Assembly (NCBI GenBank): GCA_016199405.1
Contig: JACQGS010000018.1
Span: forward strand, 1 to 14,147
DNA from: Chloroflexota bacterium
GTDB taxonomy: Bacteria; Chloroflexota; Anaerolineae; UBA4142
Length of the DNA stretch: 14,147 nt
Reading direction: 5' to 3'
The position numbers were made by a program, and so were the translations under genes. Positions 6,098 through 13,971 of the stretch are shown here, piece by piece. The notes under the pieces were generated by a model that worked only from the letters and a program-made list of their open reading frames with translations, was not told the origin of the DNA and ran no database searches. Position 1 is the first letter of the stretch; each line of letters starts with the position of its first letter.

Positions 6098-7087
6098 TCA
6101 CCTGTCCCCATAACCTTCTGGATGCCCGCGATGCCATTGCCACGCGCTCGTGACGATCGTTTCCAAATCCGACACGCGCGGCGCCCAGCCCAATTCCGCG
6201 CGCAAACGCGCGGTATCAGCCACCGATTCGCTTGCGTCGCCCGGACGACGCGGACCGATGCGAACTTCAAATTCAATCCCGGAAACTTTCCGTACCGCCT
6301 CGACGATTTCCTTGTTCGAGTATCCGAGTCCAATGCCCACGTTGTACGCCGTTGTGGGGTGACCGTTCATCAGCGCATCGAGCACGCAGAGATGCGCATC
6401 GCACAGATCAATGATGTGGACGTAATCGCGGATGCAACTGCCATCGCGCGTCGGGTAATCGCCGCCGAAAATCGTGAACGGTTTTTTCTGCTGCGCCGCG
6501 CGGAACGCGAGCGGAATGATATGCGATTCGGTTGGATGGTCTTCGCCGAAATTTCCGTCGAGCGTCGCGCCGGCCGCGTTGAAATACCGCAGTGCAATCG
6601 AGCGTACGCCGTGCGAGGTATCATACCAGCGCAACATTTTTTCGATGATCAATTTCGACTCGCCGTACGGATTCGTCGGCACAGTTGGATGAGTCTCGAG
6701 AATTGGAACCTGGGTTGGATCGCCATAAACGCCCGCGGACGATGAAAAGACAAACTGTCTTACATTAGCGCGTACCATCGCGTCGAGCAGCCCGTTCGTA
6801 AATGCCGAGTTATTGCGGAAATATTTCGCGGGATTCTCGACCGACTCTTTCATTTCGATATAGCCCGCGAAGTGCATCACCGCGTCGAAGGCATAGCGCA
6901 TGAACAAATCGCGCAAAAATTTTTCATCGCCGATATTGCCCTCGCAGAGCGGCACGCCGTTTGGCACCGCCGCGCGATGTCCCATCTCGAGCGAATCCGC
7001 GATGACCACCTCGATTTTCTTTTCGAGCAGCTGCCGCACCATTTGACTGCCAATATAGCCGGCGCCGCCGGTAACCAAGACTTGCAT
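6098..7087 (-). CDS. galE: UDP-glucose 4-epimerase
   Basis: This extended short-chain dehydrogenase interconverts UDP-glucose and UDP-galactose with bound NAD. Its 329 residues fit the family. The NAD-binding GGAGYIG is at residues 7-13. The catalytic Ser117 lies in FSSSAGVYG, and the Tyr141/Lys145 pair in PYGESK. Family-typical segments follow: LRYFNAAGA, the DGSCIRDYVHIIDL signature of GalE, YNVGIGLGYSN, and RRPGDASESVAD near the end. All key residues are present. It is 6 bp after the beta-mannosidase-like gene and 14 bp before the GT4 gene, in one transcript, so it probably supplies a galactose donor for the same glycan. Other UDP-sugar epimerases share the fold, but the DYVH segment favours GalE. 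Confidence 0.93.
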   Translation of the reverse strand: MQVLVTGGAGYIGSQMVRQLLEKKIEVVIADSLEMGHRAAVPNGVPLCEGNIGDEKFLRDLFMRYAFDAVMHFAGYIEMKESVENPAKYFRNNSAFTNGLLDAMVRANVRQFVFSSSAGVYGDPTQVPILETHPTVPTNPYGESKLIIEKMLRWYDTSHGVRSIALRYFNAAGATLDGNFGEDHPTESHIIPLAFRAAQQKKPFTIFGGDYPTRDGSCIRDYVHIIDLCDAHLCVLDALMNGHPTTAYNVGIGLGYSNKEIVEAVRKVSGIEFEVRIGPRRPGDASESVADTARLRAELGWAPRVSDLETIVTSAWQWHRGHPEGYGDR

Positions 7088-7093
7088 TGCCTT

Positions 7094-9376
7094 TTACCTC
7101 ATCAGCCGATTTGCGATTGTTACCACAAAATTCGATATCGGATTAATTTCGCCCACATCGCAGAAATTCAAATCATATTCGTTTTCAGAAACGATCCGTC
7201 CGCCGTCGCGCAGAATGAGGCGCAATTGATTGGCGCCCTCATGGAGCGTGACGGCGAACGAATCGAGTTGCGTGGAACAATCCGCCGCGACGCTCAGGCG
7301 CCAGACGCTTATCACCGCGCCATTGTGAACTGCGGACAGTTCAAGCTTCAATGGGGACAACGTGTCATTCACAAGCCACAACTCACCCTGCACGACATCG
7401 CCGGCGCGGCGACGCGTCAGCGCGTAATCGAACGAGGCGAACAGCGGCGCATACAGATTGACAAGCGCGTGATACGCGCGTTTCGGCGCGCCGTAATAAT
7501 CAATAATGCTCCACGAAATATTGGGTACCGGGTCGTTCAACTGCCAGAGCGCGACGCCCGCCGTTTTGCCTTTCTGCCGGCGCATATGCTCAATCGCAAT
7601 CTGCAGCGCGTGCGCTTGCGCGCGTTGCGTGGCGTCAACGAACGCGTCGAGCGAACCAGTCCGAGCGTCAACACTGCGCGCATACCGATACAATTTTTTC
7701 AATTCGGCGTGATGGTATTTCCATAGCGCGTTCGGCGGATACATCGAATCGGACGGCAAAAATTTTTGTAACGATTCAACATTCGGCGCGGCTTGCAGTC
7801 CGAACTCGCTGAGGAACGGCGAGCGATCTTTTTTGTAATCACGCAGATTCGCCATGCGATGCCACACGCGCCAGTTGTGCGATTCGTCGCGATAGGGCGA
7901 TGCCGGTTTGAATGGGCGCGCGTTATCCTCGCGCGCAACCACGTCGCGCAACGTTTCGACGATCGCGCGATTGCTGCGCGTGTTGAACTCGTTCCCGCCG
8001 CACCAGACGACGAGCGCGGGATGATTCCGCAACGCTCGCACAATCGCGCCGCACTCTGCCGAAACGAATTCCAAAAACTCCGGCGTGCGCGGAAATTGAT
8101 CGAGCACCGCGCCGGCGAATGGAAATTCCTGCCAAACCAGAATGCCGAGTTCGTCGCACAGATCATAGAACGCGCGCTTTTCGCGCAAGCCGCCGCCCCA
8201 GACGCGCAAGAAATTGATGTTCGCGTCGCGCGCTTGCTGGAGCCGCGCGGCGTAATCCGCGCGCGTGAGCCGCGCTGGAATGGCGTCAAGCGGAACCCAA
8301 TTTGCGCCGCGCAGAAATTCGCGCTTGCCATTGACGACGAATGTCCACGCTTCGGCATTGGCGCGCGTTCCCGCCGCGCGGACGAGTTCGATGGAGCGGA
8401 TGCCAAAAACTATTGTCGCGTAGTCCGATAGTCCAGAGTCCAAAGTCTCGATGTGGATCTCGAGTTCATAGAGATTCGGTTCACCGCGATCCCATGCATT
8501 CCACAGACGCGGATCGGGAAGCTCGAATGCAAAAGAATAAACTCTTTTCCCGCGCGCGAGATTCAATACGAGTGTGTGCTTGTGCGAGTGTGCGAGCAGA
8601 AAATTCTTGCCGCGCACAGAGCATTCCACACGCACCTGTTGGTCAATATCTGAATCGAGGGAGAGTGATACATTGATCAGCGCCGACGTTGGACTTTGGA
8701 CTTGGGACTTGATCTGGACTTGTTCTATAAACACCGAGCGCGTGATGACGATGAACGCGTCGTCCCAAATGCCGCACGTGCGGAGACGCGGCGCAAAATC
8801 CCAGCCGAATTGCATCTGGCATTTCAGCGTGGCGAAACGCGGCGGGTACGGTTCGTTCGGCGGCGAAATAAGCGGACGAATCACTTGTCGCCAGATTTTT
8901 TCTAGCGGCGACAATTTCATTTTCGGCAACGCGTCTGAACCCCAAATGCGAATAGCCAAATTAGGAACTGGCGGTTTGAAATCCGAAATCCGAATTCCGA
9001 AATCCGAAATCTCATAGACTTGCCGCGAAAACATGCCGGCGTGTCGTCCGAGTGGCTGCTCGTTCACGAAGACCGCGCTCAAATAATCAATGCCTTCAAA
9101 AACCAAGAACGCGCGCTCGTCGTCGCGCAAAGCCAAATCAATCTCGCGCGTGTACCACCAATCGAACGCATCCACCCATTGCGACGATTCGTTGTTGTCC
9201 GCATAGAACGGATCGGAAATTTTGCCGGCGCGGAGGAGATCCAAACGCACATCGCCGGGAACTTGCGCGGGTAGCCACTCGCGCGCTTCGCCGAGATCGT
9301 TCACGTTGCCGAAAGGTTTTTGCGTGACGCGCCCCACGCGCCATCGGTCATCGTTGAGCGAAATAATTCGTCTCAC
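7094..9376 (-). CDS. Glycoside hydrolase family 2, beta-mannosidase-like
   Basis: A 760-residue GH2 enzyme. Beta-mannosidases of this family remove terminal beta-mannose from oligosaccharides; beta-galactosidase or glucuronidase specificity is less likely from the motifs. Numbering here is from the TTG at 9379. N-terminal sugar-binding beta-sandwich: residues about 5-220; Ig-like domain: about 220-335; TIM barrel: about 345-630, with LRGANWVP, LRVWGGGLRE, VWCGGNEFN (acid/base Glu464) and SEFGLQ (nucleophile Glu525). A C-terminal beta domain follows. There is no signal peptide, so the enzyme is probably cytosolic. GTG at 9376 is preferred because it gives a GTGA overlap with the upstream stop; TTG at 9379 is three bases longer. 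Four short tandem-repeat islands lie in the gene, all in the N-terminal and Ig-like part, and add peptides such as ISDFGIRISDFK. Confidence 0.88.
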   Translation of the reverse strand: MRRIISLNDDRWRVGRVTQKPFGNVNDLGEAREWLPAQVPGDVRLDLLRAGKISDPFYADNNESSQWVDAFDWWYTREIDLALRDDERAFLVFEGIDYLSAVFVNEQPLGRHAGMFSRQVYEISDFGIRISDFKPPVPNLAIRIWGSDALPKMKLSPLEKIWRQVIRPLISPPNEPYPPRFATLKCQMQFGWDFAPRLRTCGIWDDAFIVITRSVFIEQVQIKSQVQSPTSALINVSLSLDSDIDQQVRVECSVRGKNFLLAHSHKHTLVLNLARGKRVYSFAFELPDPRLWNAWDRGEPNLYELEIHIETLDSGLSDYATIVFGIRSIELVRAAGTRANAEAWTFVVNGKREFLRGANWVPLDAIPARLTRADYAARLQQARDANINFLRVWGGGLREKRAFYDLCDELGILVWQEFPFAGAVLDQFPRTPEFLEFVSAECGAIVRALRNHPALVVWCGGNEFNTRSNRAIVETLRDVVAREDNARPFKPASPYRDESHNWRVWHRMANLRDYKKDRSPFLSEFGLQAAPNVESLQKFLPSDSMYPPNALWKYHHAELKKLYRYARSVDARTGSLDAFVDATQRAQAHALQIAIEHMRRQKGKTAGVALWQLNDPVPNISWSIIDYYGAPKRAYHALVNLYAPLFASFDYALTRRRAGDVVQGELWLVNDTLSPLKLELSAVHNGAVISVWRLSVAADCSTQLDSFAVTLHEGANQLRLILRDGGRIVSENEYDLNFCDVGEINPISNFVVTIANRLMR
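8421..8449. repeat. Degenerate heptamer repeat (AGTCCAN type), about 4 units
   Basis: Units TAGTCCGA, TAGTCCA, GAGTCCA and AAGTCTC run head to tail inside the beta-mannosidase-like gene and encode about residues 312-321 (ETLDSGLSDY) on the minus strand. The reverse complement (TGGACTN) matches the island at 8691-8722, so the two are in opposite orientation. Confidence 0.65.
8570..8601. repeat. Degenerate octamer repeat (GAGTGTGN type), about 4 units
   Basis: Units GAGTGTGT, GCTTGTGC, GAGTGTGC and GAGCAGAA fall in frame in the beta-mannosidase-like gene, encoding about residues 260-269 (the HSHKHTL segment). The consensus is the same as that of the larger array at 13940-14013. Confidence 0.5.
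8691..8722. repeat. Heptamer repeat GGACTTN, 4 units
   Basis: GGACTTT, GGACTTG and GGACTTG are contiguous, then ATCT, then a fourth GGACTTG. On the minus strand this encodes about residues 221-231 (VQIKSQVQSPT) at the junction of the first and second domains of the GH2 enzyme. Confidence 0.75.
8978..9012. repeat. Heptamer repeat GAAATCC, 5 units
   Basis: Five consecutive 7-bp units: GAAATCC twice, GAATTCC, GAAATCC and GAAATCT. This 35-bp block encodes ISDFGIRISDFK (about residues 124-135) of the GH2 enzyme. It sits between a strand (MFSRQVYE) and the conserved N-LAIRIW strand of the N-terminal beta-sandwich, a place where relatives normally have only a short loop. Confidence 0.85.
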
Positions 9377-11748
9377 CAAAGCGCGACCACTCTCCGTCCG
9401 CCGCGCGGCACGCGCACGCGATTGCCCTGCAACTTGTACCCCGCGCTATCGCCGCCGATTTCGCGCGGCGTGAACGGCAAATTCCATTCGATGTATGCCG
9501 GCGCCGCGCGCCACTCGGCATTGAGCGCGAGCGTCGCGGTGTGATCGCCGAAGGCAATCGTGAAATTTGCCTCTCCAAAAAAAGTCGCGGCGTTCTCGAC
9601 CTTGATCACATTGTTTTCTGCAACCCACTCCATTGGCAACGCCGGCGTAATCACGAGATGATCGTCTTCTTCGAACAAAAGCATATTGCGCGCGGCGAGC
9701 AAAAAATCCGCGAGCGCCCAGCCGTGATGTCCATCGCCCATCGCGCCGCCGCGCGTCGCCGGATGAATGCCTTCTGCCCACGTAAAAGTGGGCGAGGCGT
9801 TTTGCAAAACCCATTGCAAAATCTTCCACGCGGACGCGTCGCGTTGAAACAGCCAGCATTGCGCGACGTGCAGCGTCAGATAGGTGCCGAACGCGGAATG
9901 TCCGACGTGATTAAAGAACGCGTCGTCTTTCCACGCGTATTCTTTGATTGCCGCGAGCGTGTCTATGATCCGCGTGTCGTGCGCGTCAAATAGACGGAGC
10001 GGATAGAGCGCAACGAGCGAGCCGACCATCGCGGAATCGAGCCGGCGGTACGGCGACGCGGGCATTGCCGCGCGATTCAAACGCGTTGCGACCCCATCGA
10101 GCGACGCGTCCACATCCGCGCGGAACGCTTCGTAATTCGCGCGCAATTGCCCGGCATCGCGCGTTTCCTTCAGCATTTCCGCCGCGCGCGCGGCGTCGCG
10201 CAATCCGGCAAGTCCCCAAAAATCGTCCCAATAAAAATAATCGGCGGGACCCAAGTGCTCCGCGCTCGGACCGGAGGGCAGTAAGCCAAAATTTGCGGGA
10301 CGTTGGGCTTTTGGGTTTTGGGATTTGGTTATTTGTCTTTTCGAATTAATCCACGCCGCCATGCGTAAGAGCGACCCATAATGCCGCGCAACCAAATCCA
10401 CGTCGCCGGTCAAACGCGCGTGCTCGACCATCGTCCAAATCGCCGCGCCGTTGGAATCCCATTCGCCCTCGGTCGCGGCAAGATAGCCGTCCTTTTGCAA
10501 ACGCCGCGGAAATTTTTCGATCACCCGCGCGGCTTCATCATGCAACGCAAGTTTGTCGAGCGCGTTCAACATATACGCGGCATCGCGAAACCAAAATTGA
10601 TGATAGGTGTAGGGTCCGGGCGTGATGCTGTCGCCGTCGGCAAGCGCAAGCAGAAATCCTTTGTTTGCATCGAACGCGTTTTGCAGTTGGAGATCAGGCA
10701 CCCGGATTTGCATGCCGCGTTGCAATTCCGCGCGCCACGTCGAAATTGTTTGCAAGCGCGCGGCGAGTGAATCCGGAAATGAAATTTGAATTGGCTCGTC
10801 GAGGTCAATCGCTTCATGTGTAAGCGGCATAAAAACGTTGACGCGTTTCATTCCGGCTTCCGTGAAATCAAAATGATACGCGGCGACGGCGGTGGCAAGT
10901 CCAGCGTCGCAGTGGACGCGTGTTTTGCCGTTCAACGCCGGGAGCGCGAGCGCGACATCGCCGTCGCCGTCGCGAAATCGCGAGAGCGCAATGCCGTCGG
11001 GCTTTCGCAATTGCGCGCCGACCGCGCCGTTCACCAAAAAATAGCCGACGCCGTTTTGTTCGCTGTATTCAATATCGTGGATGAGCCCCACGCCTTCGGG
11101 ATTGAACGGGCGAATCGCGACGTAAAGCGTGGCGCGGTGTGGCGAAGGAAAGGGATTTTCAACCGCGATTTGCGCGGCGACAAATTCATGTTGGTCGTCT
11201 TCACCGGCAAATGCCTCGACGCGCGTTCGGACGCCCTTCGCCTCAAACGCAGTCACGACCATCGGCATATTTTCGTGGAGCGATTGTTGAATCGCCGCGT
11301 CCGGCAAGCGCGACGGCGCGCAAAATTTTTCATCCACCTCGATCCACACATCGAGCGACCAGCCGTCGAACCACGGCGTAATCAGCCCACGCGGATCGAC
11401 GATGGCTTCGCGCTCGCGCGCTGGATTACCGATGAGCGTCCAATCGCGATGCGTGTAGTTGAGCGTGTAGAGGTTAAAGCCGTGCGGGATGAAGGCAGGA
11501 TCGTTCGGATCGAATTGCCGCGTTGCCCAGAACGGCAGAATCCAATCACGGTTCGTCGGCAAGAATTTTTGATTGAGCCAGCCGCGCATAAACAGGCGCG
11601 CGCCAATCGGAATCAGTTCCGCCGGAAAGGGCAGTGCGGTTTCCGCGCCGCGTCCCAGATGTGCGCTCGCAAAAAAGTACGCGAGCGCGTCGGGAGGAAC
11701 GTGAAACCGCGCGGCAATGAATTGGAAGAGACGCTGGGGCAGAGTCAT
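9373..11748 (-). CDS. Six-hairpin (alpha/alpha)6 glycoside hydrolase, amylo-glucosidase-like
   Basis: A 791-residue protein with an N-terminal beta-rich domain (about 1-330) and a C-terminal (alpha/alpha)6 barrel (about 350-745), the layout of glycogen-debranching-like and GH15/GH63-like inverting hydrolases. Barrel landmarks are FWFRDAAYML (Arg388, Asp389), ATEGEWDSNG with Glu427, Glu429 and Asp431, YFYWDDFWGLAGL, TWAEGIHP (Glu659), and MGDGHHGWALADF. Asp389, Glu429, Asp431 and Glu659 are the best candidates for catalytic or sugar-binding acids; I cannot say which are acid and base, or assign a numbered family. No signal peptide. It is the first gene of the minus-strand carbohydrate operon and overlaps the GH2 gene by four bases (GTGA). 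A weak -10-like TAAAAT (complement of 11760-11765) lies 12 bp upstream, without a good -35. A heptamer-repeat insert encodes residues about 469-484. Confidence 0.82.
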   Translation of the reverse strand: MTLPQRLFQFIAARFHVPPDALAYFFASAHLGRGAETALPFPAELIPIGARLFMRGWLNQKFLPTNRDWILPFWATRQFDPNDPAFIPHGFNLYTLNYTHRDWTLIGNPAREREAIVDPRGLITPWFDGWSLDVWIEVDEKFCAPSRLPDAAIQQSLHENMPMVVTAFEAKGVRTRVEAFAGEDDQHEFVAAQIAVENPFPSPHRATLYVAIRPFNPEGVGLIHDIEYSEQNGVGYFLVNGAVGAQLRKPDGIALSRFRDGDGDVALALPALNGKTRVHCDAGLATAVAAYHFDFTEAGMKRVNVFMPLTHEAIDLDEPIQISFPDSLAARLQTISTWRAELQRGMQIRVPDLQLQNAFDANKGFLLALADGDSITPGPYTYHQFWFRDAAYMLNALDKLALHDEAARVIEKFPRRLQKDGYLAATEGEWDSNGAAIWTMVEHARLTGDVDLVARHYGSLLRMAAWINSKRQITKSQNPKAQRPANFGLLPSGPSAEHLGPADYFYWDDFWGLAGLRDAARAAEMLKETRDAGQLRANYEAFRADVDASLDGVATRLNRAAMPASPYRRLDSAMVGSLVALYPLRLFDAHDTRIIDTLAAIKEYAWKDDAFFNHVGHSAFGTYLTLHVAQCWLFQRDASAWKILQWVLQNASPTFTWAEGIHPATRGGAMGDGHHGWALADFLLAARNMLLFEEDDHLVITPALPMEWVAENNVIKVENAATFFGEANFTIAFGDHTATLALNAEWRAAPAYIEWNLPFTPREIGGDSAGYKLQGNRVRVPRGGRRVVALW
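10303..10337. repeat. Degenerate heptamer repeat TTTGGGN, about 5 units
   Basis: Units TTGGGCT, TTTGGGT, TTTGGGA, TTTGGTT and ATTTGTC run head to tail. On the minus strand they encode the Lys/Gln/Pro-rich peptide around TKSQNPKAQRP, in a loop between WINS and FGLLPSG of the six-hairpin hydrolase. Confidence 0.7.
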
Positions 11749-11812
11749 CGGCGATTTGGATTTTACACGCGAACGGACGCGGCAACAAACGCGCCGCGTG
11801 TCGCGCGTTCAT

Positions 11813-11841
11813 TTGGCGCGTCACGCAATCTGCGATATAAT
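11813..11841 (+). promoter_or_regulatory. Sigma70-type promoter for the two-gene unknown unit
   Basis: TTGGCG (11813-11818) and a perfect TATAAT (11836-11841) are separated by exactly 17 bp. Transcription would start near 11848, leaving a leader of about 80 bases before the ATG at 11929. The 180-bp gap lies between divergently oriented genes. Confidence 0.75.
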
Positions 11842-11928
11842 GCGCGGCAGGAATTTGTGCGACGACGCGCGTCAACGTATCCTCATCGCGATTCTTTGCG
11901 TGACGATACGTTCTCTTTTGATTAGCCC

Positions 11929-13491
11929 ATGGCAGACTCGATGGAACTGTGGAATCACGTTGGCAGCACGGACGCCGACGCAGAATATTTATACGGTCTT
12001 TTGTTGGAGCGCGGCGCGCCGATGATGTTGCGCGATCTTGCCGAGCAATTGATTGCCAAGCGCTTGCAAGAGCAAGCCCAGGTGCAGGCGCAGGTGGAAG
12101 CCCGCCGCGCGCAACGCTATCAACCGAAAGAAACGTATGCCGCCGGCGACCGGCTATATTTTCCGGCGCTGAATAACGTCACCGGCGTCGTCAAGAAAAC
12201 GCGCGCGGGCGACAATCCGCGCTATGGCGAATTTCAGGTGCTCGTGGTGCAGTTGGAGGGTGAAGCCAAGCCGCGTGAATTTGCCGCCGCGTTCGCACAC
12301 GCGCATTCGTTGAATCAAGAGCCGTCGGCGGAAACGGTCGCCGCGATGACGCCGGCGCACGCGTTGCAGCAATTCGGCGCGGGGCTGATCGCGAACCTGC
12401 GCCGGCGGTTGGGCGCGGATAAGGAATTTGTGTTGATCGGCGATCAATGCTTTTTGCGCGAATTGCTCACCGAAATTCCGGACGGCTATCTCAACATCGC
12501 CGAAGCCGCAATCGAATCTGCTGCCGACGCGTTGCCGACGATCGAATTGGTCAACGTCTTGCAGTTGCCGCCGAACGTAAAAAAAACTGGCGTGACCTTC
12601 TCGCTTGCGTCGGCGTTGGCGCACGATGCGCGCTTTGAAGATGTGGGACCTGCCGGCAAAGTGTTGTGGTATCTCACGCGCTTGGAACCGCCGGAAGCGC
12701 GCGAACAGCCGGCGATTCTCGAAATGCTCGCGGAGCCGGTGACGGCGCTCTCGCCGGAATTGGAAACGATCGCGTCCGATCTGTTTCAAGAGTCCAATGC
12801 CGGCGCGCGCGAGAATAAAGCCGAGCCGTTTCAAGAACTGACGCTCGTCTTGACGTATCCGCATCGCCGCGCCGGCACCTTTCCTTTATTCCCATCGGTG
12901 CGTGCGTTGCTGCCGCCCTTTGCGCATCCGCGTCTCAAAGTCACTTTTGTCGACGCGGCGACGCAGGAGAAATTCGCCGGGATTGCCGTTGCCGATGGAA
13001 ATTATTTAGCCGGCTTGAGTCAATGGTACAACACGCGGCATCTGCAGCCCGGCGCGTACGTGACGTTGCGCCGACATGCCAAAGCATTGACGATTGAGAT
13101 GGATTTTCAGCCGCAACGCGAGCGCAGTCTGTGGATGCGTGTGGCAAAAACCGTCAATGGCCAATTGACTTTCGCGCAAGAACGCCGACCGCTCGCGTTC
13201 AAATGCGATGAAGAGATGTTGATCGGGGTAGGCGACCCGGTGGGCATTGATGCTGCCGCGGAAAAATTGCGCCGCGCGTATCCGCACTTGGACGCGTTGC
13301 TCGAGTATGTTTTTCCGGAACTCGCTAAGTTGAGCGGCGCGGGGCGCGTGCATGCCAAGACCTTGTATAGCGCGGTAAATTTTGTTCGCCGCGCCGGCTT
13401 GCGCGCAGTGATGAGCGCGCTCAGCAAGAGCCATGCGTTCACGTCCGCCGGCGGCGGCTATTTTGTTTTGAACGAACGCAGCGCCAACTGA
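11929..13491 (+). CDS. Unrecognised 520-aa protein with winged-helix-like segments
   Basis: I do not recognise a named family. Residues about 15-62 are helical and end in a Gln/Ala/Arg-rich coiled-coil-like stretch (EQAQVQAQVEARR). Residues about 66-130 look like a small beta barrel: AAGDRLYFPALNNVTGVVKKT, then FQVLVVQLEGE. Residues about 190-252 read like a winged helix: helices, then a beta wing at ARFEDVGPAGKVLWYL. The C-terminal 470-515 again reads as helix, helix, wing (HAKTLYSAVNFVRR, then GGGYFVLNE). There is no membrane segment or signal peptide. DNA or RNA binding is therefore inference from fold-like patterns. The start lacks a Shine-Dalgarno site; a second in-frame ATG is at 11941. 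It is followed 24 bp later by a 151-aa gene, and a good promoter precedes it. Confidence 0.75.
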   Translation: MADSMELWNHVGSTDADAEYLYGLLLERGAPMMLRDLAEQLIAKRLQEQAQVQAQVEARRAQRYQPKETYAAGDRLYFPALNNVTGVVKKTRAGDNPRYGEFQVLVVQLEGEAKPREFAAAFAHAHSLNQEPSAETVAAMTPAHALQQFGAGLIANLRRRLGADKEFVLIGDQCFLRELLTEIPDGYLNIAEAAIESAADALPTIELVNVLQLPPNVKKTGVTFSLASALAHDARFEDVGPAGKVLWYLTRLEPPEAREQPAILEMLAEPVTALSPELETIASDLFQESNAGARENKAEPFQELTLVLTYPHRRAGTFPLFPSVRALLPPFAHPRLKVTFVDAATQEKFAGIAVADGNYLAGLSQWYNTRHLQPGAYVTLRRHAKALTIEMDFQPQRERSLWMRVAKTVNGQLTFAQERRPLAFKCDEEMLIGVGDPVGIDAAAEKLRRAYPHLDALLEYVFPELAKLSGAGRVHAKTLYSAVNFVRRAGLRAVMSALSKSHAFTSAGGGYFVLNERSAN

Positions 13492-13515
13492 TGACGGTTT
13501 ATTGAAAACTGACCT

Positions 13516-13971
13516 ATGCCTATCGCGCGTCCAGACATCCACACGCCATTCTTGATCGATCTGAGCTGGTTTGAAAAAAACAGCCGCGATTTTCGCGAGG
13601 AAATGCAAGCCGCGTTGTGCGAAGAATGCCGCGCACGCTATCCCGACCCGATGCAAGCGCGCGCGGTCGATCGTGTGCATCCGACGACCGGAGAAGTGGC
13701 GCAAGTCGACGCGCTGTGGGAGAGCATCATCGATCACTGCGCGCACCGCGCGGATTATCTGTCGCCGACGACGCCGCTGACCGCGGCAATCCTGCGCGCG
13801 CTGCTCGGCAATGGCAATCAGCCGCTCTCGTCTGAACAATTGTATCAGCGCATTAAAAAGAATAGCGCGGAAGGGATTCTGCGCATGTTGAGCAAAGGTA
13901 CGGATATCGAATTTGTGGTGCCGGCGGAGGAGAAAAAAAGAGTGGGTGACGCAGAGTGTGTGAGTGGGTAA
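13516..13971 (+). CDS. Unrecognised 151-aa protein with CxxC motif
   Basis: A small soluble protein, probably co-transcribed with the 520-aa gene. The first part holds a CEEC motif (Cys35, Cys38), with further His55, His74, Cys75 and His77 that could complete a zinc site. Residues about 85-136 (PLTAAILRALLGN, then SSEQLYQRI, then a short strand at DIEFVVPAEE) resemble a compact winged helix, like those suggested in its neighbour. The last 12 or so residues (about 140-151) come from the GAGTGTGN octamer array, and the TAA at 13969-13971 lies inside it, so the present C-terminus may be a repeat-made replacement. No Shine-Dalgarno site precedes the ATG. Function unknown. Confidence 0.7.
   Translation: MPIARPDIHTPFLIDLSWFEKNSRDFREEMQAALCEECRARYPDPMQARAVDRVHPTTGEVAQVDALWESIIDHCAHRADYLSPTTPLTAAILRALLGNGNQPLSSEQLYQRIKKNSAEGILRMLSKGTDIEFVVPAEEKKRVGDAECVSG

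Noticed and set aside
6872..7726. Plus-strand reading frame (284 codons) opposite galE and the GH2 gene
   Set aside because: It spans two genes with clear catalytic motifs on the other strand and has no recognisable domain.
8421..9012. CRISPR array
   Set aside because: Repeats are 7-8 bp, contiguous and without unique spacers.
11760..11788. Possible minus-strand promoter for the carbohydrate operon (TAAAAT with TTGTTG, 17 bp apart)
   Set aside because: The -35 matches only three of six consensus bases; too weak to list as a feature although the position is reasonable.
10786..11925. Long plus-strand reading frame (379 codons) opposite the six-hairpin hydrolase
   Set aside because: It is antisense to a well-supported gene, has an Arg/Val-rich composition typical of GC-rich shadow frames, and shows no motif.
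13006..13839. Minus-strand reading frame (277 codons) opposite the two unknown genes
   Set aside because: It crosses both plus-strand genes; the plus frames have balanced composition and a promoter, while this frame is Arg/Ala/His-rich shadow.
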